A stretch of 64,000 bases of DNA from Calycina herbarum (GCA_001414485.1 LLEY01000068.1:1-64000); one strand, 5' to 3'; positions 36,781-49,800 are shown, numbered from the stretch's first letter. Numbers and translations: made by a program. The notes: generated by a model not told the origin, from the letters alone.

Positions 36781-37083
36781 CTAAACTTGTGAAAGATCTA
36801 TCGACTTTGTCACAGTCACCATTTCGCCTCGCAAAATCCTAATTATCGAATGATCCGTCATCAGTGAAGTAGCCTCCTCCTTTTGAATTTCCCTTTTCAC
36901 AAATTCCAGACGCAAAAATACAAGTCGTGGGTTTCGTGGGCGTTCCAAGTCTGAGAAGTAGAGAAGGACAGCGAAAAAAATAGCGTTAATAGCAAAGAGG
37001 ACGCCGGGAAGCCATCGAGACTTGTCGAAACAGAGCCGTTTTTCAATGACGATACGCTTGTATTTTTTCTGGTTATTACTATA
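36781..37083 (-). pseudogene. Orphan 3' exon or truncated gene with a membrane segment
   Basis: The minus strand is open for 100 codons from 37083 to a TAG at 36781-36783, with no start codon before residue-rich text begins. It encodes KYKRIVIEKRLCF followed by a probable membrane helix (WLPGVLFAINAIFFAVLLYF) and a charged tail with LVFLRLEFVKREIQKEE. Base composition is ordinary, unlike the AT-rich DNA that starts immediately upstream. A possible splice acceptor (AACCAG) ends at about 37070. The gene's 5' part is not found next to it. The transposon block either truncated the gene or sits in its intron. I do not recognise the family. Confidence 0.45.
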
Positions 37084-37278
37084 CTATTAATATAAAAAGT
37101 AATTCTCTTTTAGCTTACTTCTAGAGAGAGTAGTTTAATAGTAGATTTAAGACTTTACTAGACTCTAATTACTTTAGTATTAAAGATATAAAATAAGTTA
37201 TTAATAGAGCTATAATCTTTAGCTATCTATCTACTATTTTAGTAAATTAAGTAACTATACTTAATATATTTAATACTA
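37084..37278. other. AT-rich left flank of the transposon nest
   Basis: Very AT-rich, TA-dense sequence lying between the orphan exon and the left inverted repeat of the DNA transposon. It resembles the right flank (62524-63060). Together they may be an older RIP-damaged element into which the DNA transposon inserted at TA. No coding signal remains. Confidence 0.4.
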
Positions 37279-37372
37279 ACGTGTTTCACAAGCGAGTCGC
37301 CTACACAAGCGGGTTGCCCACTTTCCTCGTCGCGTACTATATACCACCTTTAAATCATAATAGCTTAACACT

Positions 37373-37735
37373 ACAACGTTCAATTACCTTCTCAAGAAGC
37401 TAATATCATTTTAGCAACCTAAGAACTCGAAAACAACGCGTTATTAACTAAACGAAGCGCTGCAAAGATTTACCATGTTCCTCGAAAGACTCTCTCCGAT
37501 CGACGCGCTAGAAAGCTCTTACGACGCGATTGCTAGCCTAATTCGAAAAAGCTTACAAAGCCAGAGGAGGAGGCAATAGTTAGATATATATTGGAGTTGG
37601 ATTCGCAAGGGTTTTCGCCTATAAGGGATATAGTACGAGATATAGCTAATAATCTGCTAAGAGAGCGCGACGGAAAGCCTATAGGCAGGAACTGGCTAGA
37701 TAACTTTATAAAACGTATACCTGAGCTTAAAACTT
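37373..37735 (+). pseudogene. Fot1/pogo transposase, N-terminal (DNA-binding) part
   Basis: The frame encodes a psq-type helix-turn-helix region (NNALLTKRSAAKIYHVPRKT..., then KKLTKPEEEAIVRYILEL) and a CENP-B/Tc5-like second helix-turn-helix (SPIRDIVRDIANNLLRE, IGRNWLDNFIKRIPELKT). One in-frame TAG (near 37535) fits a RIP-type CAG change. The piece ends exactly where element A1 begins, after the target copy AACTT at 37731-37735. The true start is not recoverable because no clear ATG remains. Confidence 0.8.
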
Positions 37736-37967
37736 TGTCACGATCTATATCTGAAGGCAAAGGCACAAGAGTATATGTGTGTATATTCGAGAATTTAAAG
37801 CTACAGTTCTAAGAACGAGGGAATGCGGAATATATACTCTACGAAAAAGGGGTATTCCTGCTAACTATAAAGAGCTTTTAATCTTGTCATAAATCCGTCT
37901 AAGCGTTGCGGCTCTGACGGTCACGTATAGGACCGAGAATCACGTGTTACGGACCAGCGCTGTAACA
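37736..37967 (-). repeat. LTR of element A1 (left, 3' LTR)
   Basis: 232 bp, beginning TGTCACGATC and ending GTAACA. It is one of four copies of this LTR in the window and the least altered at its terminus. The sequence inside it (TTACCCCCCCTTTT) is the complement of a polypurine tract. Confidence 0.9.
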
Positions 37968-39123
37968 TTACCCCCCCTTTTGGAAAAAGCTTGTCTATAA
38001 GCTTTGTATTACGACTGAATCGTCTATTAGATGATCGTAATCGTCTATTCCGTCTTCCTACGCTCGTATCCAGCTTTGTAAAGCCCTTAGCGGACCAGCG
38101 CGGGCTGGATTAGCAAGGTGAAAATCGTGTAATTTGTGTAGGCAATACTTAAAATTCGAGGCTGGATACTACTATAGATTAGGGTTATAGCCTAACTATT
38201 AAACCCTATATTAGAGCTTTCTACGAACTGCTTTTATAGCTAAGACTTCTTCTACTTCCTACTCTTCCTGATCTATAACCTATATTAGCGGGGGTGGTTC
38301 GTTTACCTGTCTAGGTAACGGATCTATAGCAGCCTTACGGAGCAGTGACGGGTGGAATATAGGGTGTATACGGAAGTGGTCTGGTAGTTTGAGCTAGAAA
38401 GAGTGTCCTTCGCAGGCTGTAATCTAGAACAGACCCTCGTTTTGTCTATCTAGCTTATGGCTCGGCTAGTCTGTCTTCTAATTACGAGTTAATACTTAAA
38501 CAAAGTCGTCTATGTTAAAGTCTACTGCTCTTCGAATCCGGTTCGCAGACCTTGTATAGCGGTCTTATGCTTTACTAACCAATTCCTTTGCTACGGTCTA
38601 AGTGTTGTGTATTCTCTATACGAGTGCCTCTACATCGGTCTGGTTAAGCTGTTCGTAGACTGTTACAGATTTATCTAGACAGTTCTAATCGAAGGACGTA
38701 GTAGCTACGTATCTGTTAATTACTTTAAAGGGCGAGAGCCTACCTAGACTCTCGTATAGAAGCGTAAGCTAAGCGTAGTCTAGAATAGGGACAAGTTCGC
38801 TCTAGTTGTCCTAATAGTAACTAACAAAAGGCTATAGGCGTTGATTAATCTATTGGTTTATAATTTCGGTTTATCTGTTAGTTTGTAGGTAGAAAGCAGT
38901 AGATAGCTTAAGCTTTATACTAAGGATTCTATAGAATTTAGACTAGAAAGAAGAAATAAACTATAGTCTATAGTCTAAAATAATACTTTACAGATAGCTG
39001 TAGGTTCAATAGATCTACGTAACGTATATTCGAGCTATATCTTAGGCTGTAACTGTCTTTAGATAGGGGATCGAGACCGATTACTTAGTTAGGCGATCTA
39101 TAACTACCTACAAGGTATTATAA
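37968..39123 (-). pseudogene. A1 integrase C-terminal part and chromodomain remnant
   Basis: Minus-strand text parallels that of A2 at 46871-48016. It covers the integrase C-terminal region and a chromodomain-like segment (in A2: VEEVLAIKAVHRKL, then YRVQ...LGHNPDLQ). It is riddled with stop codons of the RIP type. Insertion B (39129) cuts it off from the rest of integrase. Confidence 0.7.
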
Positions 39124-39128
39124 CCTTA

Positions 39129-39554
39129 TGTCACGAATCACGTGTACACGTGATAAGTGAAGACCAGGCGGCGTCCTAACAGGTTAAGCACTATCGGAAT
39201 ATCCCTATAGTAGATAAGGATCGGTTAGGTTAGCTAAGTAATCTAAGGATTTCATTATATTAATCACGTAACGGACCGCTAGATCGCTAGGCGAACCAGC
39301 TCGTTAGATTGCTAGCTCGACGAGCGAGTTAGCTACTTAGAGGAACGAAGGTTCTATATAAGACTGGCACGTCTACTATTAGATAGGAGCTTCGTGCTTA
39401 ACTTTAGTTATTAATCTTATTATCTTATTTAATATCTTTAATATAAGTAACGAGTTTACTTCTAAGTAAACAACCTAGCGTATTTATACTTCTTACTATA
39501 TACTAACCTTCGAGACTTAGTTATCTTTGTTTAGTTCGTTTAAGTTTTATTATA
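39129..39554 (+). repeat. 5' LTR of element B (426 bp)
   Basis: Begins TGTCACGAATCACGTG and ends TTATTATA, where the other copy has TTCGTTACA. It differs from the 3' LTR essentially by C/T and G/A transitions. A TATATAAG box-like site is present near 39356. Confidence 0.95.
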
Positions 39555-42500
39555 CTTTAAGCACCTACTTAGAAGTAAGATCGCTACTATATTAGTAACC
39601 TCTTCTACTCTAAGAACCACTCTACTAAAGCTAGCTGCGGACCTACCAGTTATATTAGTTACTACTCTCTATAAGGAAGTGAAGCTCCCGATTCCAAAGC
39701 CGTTCGATAGCTTACCTAAGAAACTAGCTAAGTTCTTAATAAAAGCTTCCTTCTACTTAAACTTTTATTATACTTAGTTTAGAAACGAAACTAATTAGGT
39801 TATATAGTTGTCTACCTGTCTTAAAGGGGCAGCTTATAACTGGTTAGAACTATACCTAGAGGACTACTAGGTAAATAAAACAGCTAAGGGAAAAGTTTCT
39901 CTTTAAATGTCTAAGAAGATAAGGGATTTATTTAGAAATGTTCGAGGGTTTAGAGATAGAATTAACCAGGCTTTTAAGGATGTTAATATAAAAAAGAAGG
40001 TAGTTAGAGCTTTATATATGCTTAAGTAAAAAGGTCTAGCTGCTAGATATACTTTATAATTTTAATAGTACTCTATATAGATAGAATAGAACAACGAAGT
40101 ATTATGTAAACAATTCTATTATAAGCTTAAGAACAACGTAAAGGATAAACTTACGTAAGAGGATTTTCTAGACACGTTAAATAAATTAATAAATAATATA
40201 ATTAAGATTAATAACTATATTTATAAAAGAAATCTAGAGAAGAAAGGAAGTTATAGTTACTAACATAGGAAGGGTAGACGAAAAGATCGTAGAGACTCTA
40301 TAGAAATCGATACTACCTAGAAATCATAGGTCCTAGAGAGGAAAGAAAACTCCTAGAGAGGAGGACTGTCCTAGAAAGAGCGAAATCGTCGACGTAAGCA
40401 GAACTTATGTTACAACTATAGTCTTCTTAGCTATAAAGTAAATAAGTATAGTAAGAAGAAAGACTCTAAAGGGAAACAAGCTAACGCTACTATCTAAAAA
40501 GAAGTAGCTTTACTAGAAAAAATCGAACTTACGGATAAAGAACTTAAGGCTAGAGGTTATAGTATATAAATTAAGACAGACGCTATAGATATAACAGCAG
40601 GCGCTATATACTTATAGCTAAATAAAGGAATTAGGTTATAAGTTAGTAAGGTATAAGACACTAATAATAATAGGGATCTATTACTTAAAGAATATTATAA
40701 TATATAGTTAGAAATAGATTATAAATTACCCTTTTAGGTAGAATATAAATTACTACTATTAATAAGTTCGTTAAAGTTGTTAGAATTAATATCCGACTTA
40801 TTAGAGGTAGATCTAGGAATATATAAGCCTAAATAAGGCGAAATATAAGCATTTATTAGAACCTTTAAAAGAGGGAATAGATAGGTATATATAGAAAACT
40901 AGAAACCTGATTTCTAGAGCCTATATTCTACTTAAGGAATTAACTCTACTATTTTAACTACTTATAAAATAGTTTAGAATAAATAGGATAGAATAACTTT
41001 AGTAAGCCTTATTACTAGAAGGGAAACCATCGAATTTAAAGAACCTAGACTAAAATAAGCAGTATCTAATAAGCTATCTAGTATACCTAAGATAGGAGAT
41101 ATTTAAATAGTCGTAGATATATAGGAAGAAACCAGCTTATAGTAATAGTAGGGTTCTAATAACTTTATAAGACGCTCTAAACCTAGTTTTTTAGGTATGC
41201 TATCTAATAATAAGAAAGCTATACTAGAAATAGGAGGCTAATATACTATAGTTGCTTTAATTGAAAAAGTTAGAGTAATATTTTAGGAATCGAGAAATAG
41301 AAAATTATTTAGTATAATCTTCTAGAAGATAAATAAATATAATATAGATTAAGAAACGGAGTTAGTATAAAGAGAACTCTACTAACTGATAATTAGAGAA
41401 TTAAACGCTACTTTTAGAGAAAATCAACTTATAGTAATAGCGAGAATAAGAGGAAAGGAACTCTAAGTCTTAATTGATTTAGAAGCAACGGGTAATTTTC
41501 TTTCCCTAGTAGCTTAGAAGAAGCTAAACGTCTTAATTAAAGGTATAAAGCTATACTACTTAGGAGTAGTTAATAGAATAGATATTATATACTAAGATAG
41601 AATTATCGATTAATAAACTATTTTAATAAAGATTACTATTAAAGGACACTACTTAGACATATAATTTAATATTATTAAAATAGGAAGAAAAGAAGCGATA
41701 CTTAGTATACTATAGATTAGGGAACATAATCTAGATATTAATTAGAAGGCTTAAATAATAACCTTTAGTTAATATAATTATATAGGTTTGTAATTATAAC
41801 TATAAGGCTAGAACGAGGTTAGCGCCACCTCTTCTAAAACGCTAGGATACCTAGCCTAGGGTCTTTTATAGGTTAGTAGAACAGCTGATAATAAAATACC
41901 TATATAGTATAGAGAATTTAGAGCTTTGTTCGAAAACCTAGAAGACTTGTAAGCTTTACTAGAATATTACTTATAGGATTATAAGATTAAATTAAAAGAG
42001 GATTATTACTTCTTAAAGTAGAAGCTTTAGTTATATAACTAGAAAAGCCTATAAAGGATAGAAAGTTATATAAAGGAAGGTATTAAGAAGGGATATATTA
42101 GAAAGTCTAAGTTACTAATTACTTTAAATATACTTATTATTAAGAAGAAAGACGATCTAGATAGGAGAGTATATATTAATTACTAAGAAGTAAATTATAC
42201 TATAGTTAAGAACGCTTATCTACTACTACCTAGCTAGTATTTATAGGATAAGTTAGGTAAAGTAGTATAATTTATAAAACTAAATTAACAAAACGCTTAT
42301 AGACTTATATAAATAAAAGTTAGAGATAAATAGAAGACAGTATTTGCCTTACTATTAGGCCTTTATAAGTATACAGTTATACTATTTAGACTCTATAACG
42401 TATTAGCTATATATTAGAGATAAAATAATAATATTTTAGGAGATCTTCTAGGAGTAATAGTAATCTATTACCTAGATAATATATTAATCTTCTTAAAAAA

Positions 42501-44740
42501 AGAAGAAGAATATAAAGAATATGTTAAAGAAGTTTTATAATAACTTATAAGAGTAAACTCTTGGTTGAAACTCTTGAAATACGAGTTCGGAGTAACTTAG
42601 ACCCTTTTCCTAGGATAGGTATTTAGCTTAGAGAAAATAGAAATAGATTTAGCAAAGATCTAAGACGTCTTAAACTAGAAGTTACTAGAGAATATAAAAG
42701 ATATATAGTCCTTCCTTAGATTTATAAACTTTTGCTGTTCGTTTATCTAAGACTATATAAAGATTACTAAACTAATATTAAGACTAGTTAAAAAAGTTAT
42801 TAAGTTTATATAGAATAAATAGGTAGAGGATACTTTTTAAAAAATTAAAGTAAAGTTTATAGAAAAACCTATTTTATATGATTTTAATATAGATAAGTCT
42901 AGTATAATTAAAATAGACGCTTTAGACATAGTAGTAGGTGTAGTTTACTTATAGCTAAATAATAAGAGAAAACTTATACCTATTATATATTATTCTAAGA
43001 TATTTAACCTAGTATAATAAAACTATAGTATCTTTGATAAGGAATTACTTATTATAGTATTAGCTTTAGAATACTAGAGAATTTATTTATAGTTAGTAAA
43101 ATACCTAGTTATAGTTTTATTTGACTATAAGAATCTTAGAACATTTACAACTACTAAGGAACTTATAATAAGGCGATTAGCTAAATAGTTAGAGATATTA
43201 GAAGGATTCGACATCGTTATCTAATATGTGAAGAGAACGTTAAATACTTGAGCTAATACTCTTAGCTAGAAACTAGGATACGAGGGAAATAAGAAGTATA
43301 AGAAGATTATAATCTTAAAAACTCTTAAGAATAGAGACTTAGTACCTACTATATATAAGATAGTAGTAATAAATAATATCTAGATAGATAAGATTTAGGA
43401 TATATATAAGAGTTATAACTAATATATAAAAGGGAAGTTATAAGTTCTTAGCTTATATATAAAGGAGTTTATATAAGAATACTATACTATACTTACTTAC
43501 GGTTACTAAGGAATTCGTAGAACCCTCTAGAGAATAAGATAATACTACTATATTAATCGGTTATCTATAATAGTTAAGGAAGTAATAGTAGAATATAATA
43601 CTTATACTAGGAATAAGGCTTTCTACTATACTTCTTATAGATAGATAAACACTACTCTAATACTATAGATACCTTAGAAATTAATATCTATAGATTTTAT
43701 TATTAAATTACTAAAATCTAAAGATCTAATAATAAGAGTTAAATATAATATAATCCTGGTTATTATAGAATAACTTATGAAATATATAATCCTAATAGTA
43801 TATATAGAGTTAAGTATAGCTAAGGAATTAGTATTTGTATTCCTTAGGGAAGTAGTCTTAAGATATAGACTATCTAAAGAAATACTCTTAGATAGAGATA
43901 AGCTCTTTATATTGAAATTTTAAATCACTCTTATAGAACGATTAGGTATAAAAAAAAAGCTTTCTATAGCTTTCTACTCTTAAATAAATAGAGGAAATAA
44001 ACAGATGAATTAAGTAGTTAAAACATACCTTCGTTATTATATAAACTATTAGTAAGACAACTAGGTAGAACTACTACTCTTAGCATAGTTTACCTATAAT
44101 AGTTTAGTAACAGAAACAACACTTATTATACTATTCTATACTAATTTTAGATATAAATTAATAGTATATTAAGAACTACTATCTATAACTATTAATAACT
44201 AACTTACTTATATTTAGGTCTCGAAAATTAAGAGTCTATATAAGGAACTTATAAAAGACCTATAATTTATAGTAGAAAGAAATACGTACTACTATAATAA
44301 ACGACGTAGTTAAAAGCTAATACTAAAAGAGAGGGATAAAGTCTACTTAGTACAAAAGAATATTAATATAAAAAGACTAAGTAATAAACTAGATTATAAA
44401 AAACTAAGACTATTTAAAATTAAATAAGTTAAGAGACCTTTAAATTATAAATTAGTATTACTAAAGATAATAAACATCTACCTAGTATTCTATATATCCC
44501 TACTCGAACCAGCACTACCTAGAGCACCACCAGCTCCACTTATAGAAATTTAACTAGTAAACCTAAATACTAAGTATAAAGTCGAGAGGATTCTTAACTA
44601 TAGACTTATTAGAGGATAGGTTAGATATTTAATAAAATAGTTAGATTACCTATATTTAGAAAACACTTAAGAACCTAGAAAAAACATTAGCTAGTACTCA
44701 GAGGAACTTTAGGAGTTCTACTATTAAAACCTAAGTCTAC
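39555..44740 (+). pseudogene. Gag-Pol remnant of element B (RIP-degraded)
   Basis: Gag-like text near 39690-39870 includes a retained GAAYNWLELYLEDY. A protease-like LIDLEATGNFLSL lies near 41468-41510. RT spans about 42030-42750, with the metal-binding box now YYLDNILIF (42469-42495), the second Asp replaced by Asn. RNase H text lies near 42860-43100 (SKIFNLVQ, FDKELLIIVLALE). Integrase follows to about 44450, and a chromodomain (VERILNYRLIRGQVRYLIK) lies near 44580-44640. Dozens of TAG/TAA codons interrupt the frame, most explicable as CAG/CAA to TAG/TAA. The gene cannot be translated. Confidence 0.85.
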
Positions 44741-45165
44741 CTATATTACGTAGTTAGTAGGAAAGGACATAAGAAAGGCTAGGTCGAGGCCTAGAGCGAG
44801 GGCAGGGTTAGAAACGTCGGGCGTAGGAAGGGCGGCTAGCCTAGCAGCCTCTTCTTCTATCTGCTTCTTCTCTTCCTCCTTCTCCTTTTCCTTTCTTTCT
44901 AATTCTTTAGCAGTATCTAGCTCCTTAAGGGAGTTAAGACTAGCTACTATCATTCTCTGCTTTCAGGTATAAAGCAGCTTCTTCTGCTTATTAACCTAGA
45001 GGACTTTCGTTATAGCCTCATCGGCCTCGTCCTCTAGTTGTTAGATCTAAGTATCTACGGACTCCTAATCTCGAATAGTCGGTATATAGTTTACCTTATA
45101 AACGTTGTAGGTCTTACTATTCTTTATATAACGACTATAGCAATTTAAACTTTTATCTTAAGAGG
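44741..45165 (-). pseudogene. Antisense accessory frame of element B with coiled coil
   Basis: The 3' part (44953-44741) is open for 70 codons on the minus strand: LNSLKELDTAKELERKEKEK, a Lys/Glu helix, then ARLAALPTPDVSNPALALGL. Upstream the same frame continues with a few stop codons through LEDEADEAITKVL and VNKQKKLLYT to a CYSRYIKNSKTY segment (near 45130-45165), whose Tyr residues could be former Cys residues of a Cys motif. Proteins of this layout (short Cys motif, coiled coil, acidic tail) are common among predicted fungal proteins tied to gypsy elements, to my recollection. The frame ends tail-to-tail with Gag-Pol. Its function is unknown. Confidence 0.55.
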
Positions 45166-45382
45166 CGATATATTTATTTATAAAACCAGCTTTTAAATAT
45201 TAGATATAGAGTACTATTTTTATTCTAAATAAGTTAATTTCTTTTCTAAGAGTAATATACTTAGTATGTTTTATTAAACGATTAGGTAGTATAGTAAAAA
45301 GAGAAGAAGGCTGCTAGCCTTCTAACGATATTTCTTAGGTTATACTTAAGCGTAGAGATATGCTAAGCTAAGAAGGGGATAG

Positions 45383-45808
45383 TATTACAAATCACGTATA
45401 CACGTAATAAGTAAAGACTAGGTAGCGTCTTAACAGGTTAAGCACTATTAGAATATCCCTATAGTAGATAAGGATTAGTTAGGTTAGCTTAGTAATCCAA
45501 GGATTTCATTATATTAATTACGTAATAGACCGCTAGATCGCTAGGCGAACTAGCTCGTTGGATCGCTAGCTCGACAAGCGAGTTAGCTGCTTAGAGGAAC
45601 GAAGGTTCTATATAAGACTAGTACGTCTACTATTAGATAGGAGCTTCGTACTTAACTTTAGTTATCAATCTTATTATCTTATTTAATATCTTTAATATAA
45701 GTAACAAGTTCACTTCTAAGTAAACAACCCGGCGTATTCATACTTCTTACTATATACCAACCTTCGAGACTTAGTTATCTTTGTTTAGTTCGTTTGAGTT
45801 TCGTTACA
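45383..45808 (+). repeat. 3' LTR of element B (426 bp)
   Basis: Begins TATTACAAATCACG (TG changed to TA) and ends TTCGTTACA, followed by target copy CCTTG. Same length as the 5' LTR with no net indel, so divergence is by substitution only. Confidence 0.95.
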
Positions 45809-45813
45809 CCTTG

Positions 45814-46633
45814 TTTATTAGTAGGGAAAGACTTATAGTCTATAGTGATATACTACTAGGGACGTTCTAGAACTGGTAACAGGTGTAAAAACCCAGGTTT
45901 ACAGTTGCGAGGAACCGTAGTACGTCGACAGTCTCCGTAGTTACTAATATAGGTTTCTACGAACGTCTGTAAACCTTTCTACTAGTATCTACGGGCGAGG
46001 ATAGCTACTGTCTTTGTCCGTCTAGGGTAAGCCGTAGATACTTATATATAAGCCTTACGGATTAGGTCTGTCTATAAGGTGCTTTGATTAGGAACCACAA
46101 GTCTCTTTTACTAAAGAAGTAAGCTGTTCTCTATTGTCTAGTTTTAGTACCTGCGAGTAGCTTTCGTTCGGTTGTCTTCTAAGTCCGAAGAGTTATAGTT
46201 AGTAGTAAGTAACTAGTCGACAAGGTTAAGCGAGGGTTCTAAGGTAACTAGAGCTAATATTATAGGAGGTTCTAATCGAGTAGTAATACGTAGATCTAAC
46301 TAATCAGACGTAAGCAAGGTTTATTATCTTATAGACGCTTTTAGGTTGTTCTATAGGTTAACGTCTTAGTCTTAGCGTGTTAGCGTGTCTGTTTTCTTAT
46401 TCTACTTACTAGATTAAAACGTAATTATAAAATAGAACTCTAATAGAAACTCTGCCTATCTCGCTTGCCGCTAGTTCAAGGTTTTAGAGGTTATAAAGTA
46501 CTCTAAAGCCTTGTAATCGGTGAAGACCTTAATCCGGGAGCTAGTCTAAGTAAGATCCGCTTACTATTATTCGAAAGAGTATATAATAGCTAGTATCTCC
46601 TTATCGTAGATTTAGTAGTTTAGCTTAGCAGGG
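45814..46633 (-). pseudogene. A1 integrase core and N-terminal region remnant, RNase H end
   Basis: Minus-strand continuation of A1 between insertion B and insertion A2. It contains the first integrase Asp context (TIDYKSF, near 45,850) and the C-terminal part of RNase H up to the TTCAT target copy (46634-46638). It parallels A2 48022-48856. Stop codons are frequent. Confidence 0.7.
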
Positions 46634-46638
46634 TTCAT

Positions 46639-46870
46639 TGTTACGATCTATAACTGAAGGCAAAGGCATAAGAGTATATATGTATATATTCGAGAATTTA
46701 AAGCTACAGTTCTAAGAACGAGGGAATACGGAATATATACCCTATGAAAAAGAGGTATTCCTGCTAACTGTAAAGAGCCTTTAATCTCGTTATAAATCCG
46801 TCTAAGCGTTATAGCTCTGACGGTTACGTATAGGACCGAGAATCACGTGTTACGGACTAGCGCTGTAATA
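46639..46870 (-). repeat. LTR of element A2 (left, 3' LTR)
   Basis: 232 bp from TGTTACGATC to GTAATA. It is followed by a C/T-rich tract (TTACCCTCTCTTTT), the complement of the polypurine tract, which fixes the element on the minus strand. Confidence 0.9.
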
Positions 46871-49800
46871 TTACCCTCTCTTTTAGAAAAAGCTTGTTTA
46901 TAAGCTTTATATTACGACCGAATCGTCTGTTAGATGATCGTAATCGTCTATTCTGTCTTCCTACGCTCGTATCTAGCTTTGTAAAGCCCTTGGCGGACTA
47001 GCGCGGGCTGGATTAGTAAGGTGAAAATCGCGTAATTTATATAGGTAATACTTAAAATTCGAGGCCGGATACTACTGTAGATCAGGGTTATGGCCTAACT
47101 ATTGAACCCTATATTAGAGCTTTCTATGAACTGCTTTTATAGCTAAGACTTCTTCCACTTCCTACTCTTCCTGATCTGTAACCTGTATTAGCGGGGGTGG
47201 TTTATTTACCTGTCTAGGTAACGGATCTATAGCGGCCTTACGGAGCAGTGACGGGTAGAATACGAGGTGTATACGGAAGTGGTCTAGCAGTTCGAGCCGG
47301 AAAGAGTGTCCTTCGCGGGCTGTAATCTGGAACGGACCCTCGTTTTGTCTATCTAGCTTATGGCTTAGCTGGTCTGTCTTCTAATTACGAGTCGATACCT
47401 AAACAAAGTCGTCTACGTTAAAGTCTACTGCTCTTCGAATCTGGTTCGCGGACCTTGTATAGCGGTCTTATGCTTTATTAACTAATTCCTTTGCTACGGT
47501 CTAAGTGTCGTGTATTCTCTATATAAGTGCTTCTACATCGGTCTGGTTAAGCTGTTCGTAGACTGTTACGGATTTATCTAGACGGTTTTAATCGAAGGAC
47601 GTAGTAGCTACGTATCTATTAATTACTTTAAAGAGCGAGAGCCTACCTAGACTCTTGTATAGAAGTGTAAGCTGAGCGTAGTCTAGAATAGGGACAAGTT
47701 CGCTTTAGTTGTCCTGATAGTAACTAATAAAAGGCTATAGGCGTTGATTAATCTATTAGTTTATAATTTTGGTTTATCTGTTAGTTTGTAGGTAGAAAGT
47801 AGTAGATAGCTTAAGCTTTATACTAAGGATTCTATAGAATTCAGACTAGAAAGAAGAAATAAACTATGGTCTACGGTCTAAAATAATACTTTATAGATAG
47901 TCGTAGGTTCGATAGATCTATGTAACGTATATTCGAGCTATATCTCAGGCTATAACTGTCTTTAGATAGGGGATCGAGACCGATTACTTAGTTAGGCGAT
48001 CTATAACTACCTATAAGGTATCGTAACCTTGTTTATTAGCAGGGAAAGACTTATAGTCTATAGTAATATGCTGCCAGGGACGTTCTAGTACTGGTAACGG
48101 GTGTAAAAACCTAGGTTTACAGTTGCGAGGAACCGTAGCACGTCGACAGTCTCCGCAGTTACTAATATAGGTTTCTACAGACGTCTATAAACCTTTCTAC
48201 TAGTATCTACGGGCGAGGATAGCTACCGTCTTTGTCCGTCTAGGGTAAGCCGTAGATACTTATACGTAAGCTTTATAGATTAGGTCCGTCTGTAAGGTGC
48301 CTTAATTAGGAACCACGAGTCTCTTTTACTAAAGAAGTAAGCCGTTCTCTATTATCCAGTTTTAGTACCCGCGGGTAGCTTTCGTTCGGTCGTCTTCTAA
48401 GTCCGAAGAGTTACAGTTAGCAGTGAGTAACTAATCGACAAGGTTAAGCGAGGGTTCTAAGGTAACTGGGGCTAACGTTATAGGAGGTTCTAATTAAGTA
48501 GCAATACGTGGATCTAACTAATCAGACGTAAACAAGGTTTATTATCTTATAGACGCTTTTAAGTCGTTCTATAGGTTAATGTCTTAGTCTCGGCGTGTTA
48601 GTGTGTCCGTTTTCTCGTTCTACTTACTAGATCGAAACGTAATTATAAAATAGAACTCGGATAGAAACTCTGCCTATCTCGCTTACCGCTGGTTTAAGGT
48701 TTTAGAGGTTATAAAGTACTCTAAAGCCTTGTAATCGGTGAAGACCTTAATCCGGGAGCTAGTCCGAGCAAGATCCGCTCGCTATTGTCCGAAAGAGCGT
48801 ATAATAGCTAACATCTCCTTATTATAGATTTAGTAGTTTAGCTCGGCAAGGTTCATCGTCTTCGAGAAGTAGCCTACAGGTCTCTACGGTTCGGTTTCGG
48901 ATATACGTTGTAACATTATAGCCGCAACTACTCCGTCAGAAGTATTAGTCTTAACCATAGTCTCTAAATCGGCTGTAAAGTAGTATAAGAGAGGGGCAGT
49001 AACTAAGGCTTCTTTTAACATATTAAAAGCCTTCTTATATTCTAAGTCAAACTTAAATAGTACTTCCTTACCTATAAGATAGTTTAGTAGACGAGTAATC
49101 TGTCTATAATCTTAAATAAAACGTCGGTAGAAGTTATAAAAACCTAGGAAGGACTAGATACCCTTAACAGTACTAGGATATTTCTAGGAAACGATTGCTA
49201 AGATCTTCTCTAGGTCGACTTCGATTCTATCTATAGAGATAATAAAACCAAGGTACTTCGTATAAGTAACGTGGAACTCTGTCTTCTTAATATCTACTTA
49301 TAGCCTAGCTTTACGGAGCTGTTCTAAGACCTTACGGACGTGTTTAACGTGTTTAAGCTTATTATTAGAGTATATAAGAATGTTATTAAGGTAAGCTATA
49401 TAAAAGTTATTAAGATATTCTATAAGAACGCTATTTATATACCTCTGGTATATAGTAGAACTGTTGGTTAAGCTAAAAGGTAATACCTTGTATTTAAACG
49501 TATTATAATAGGTCTGAAACGTTATAAGTTCTTCTAAATCTAGTTCTATACGTATATAGTTAAAAGCTTAACGAATGTCGAGCTTTATAAGGATTTTAGT
49601 ACTAGTGATTTATATAAGAGTTTTGTCGATTAGCGGAAGAGAGTACTGGTCCTTATAAGTGAGGTTGTTAAGTTTCCGGTAGTCGACATAGAGCTGTAAG
49701 CTTCTGTCAGGCTTCTTTATAAATAGTACTGAAGAGGCGAAAGAGGCGTGGCTAGAAACAATAAACCCTTTATCGAGGTTATTAAGGATATACTACTTTA

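Larger units (their letters stand above)
39129..45808 (+). mobile_element. Chromovirus-type Ty3/gypsy element B
   Basis: 6,680 bp with LTRs of exactly 426 bp at each end and a 5-bp target duplication (CCTTA 39124-39128, CCTTG 45809-45813; the difference is a G-to-A). The uninterrupted target is seen in sibling A2 near 48017. The insertion lies in the integrase core of A1, a few codons past its first catalytic Asp. Order on the plus strand is gag, protease, RT, RNase H, integrase and chromodomain, all broken. A purine tract (AGAAGGGGATAG, 45371-45382) precedes the 3' LTR. An antisense frame occupies the space between chromodomain and 3' LTR. No clear tRNA primer site was recognised after the 5' LTR. 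Confidence 0.95.

Noticed and set aside
37591..37812. 73-codon frame treated as one protein
   Set aside because: It is a chimera: the first part is the transposase DNA-binding region and the last 25 codons lie in the LTR of A1.
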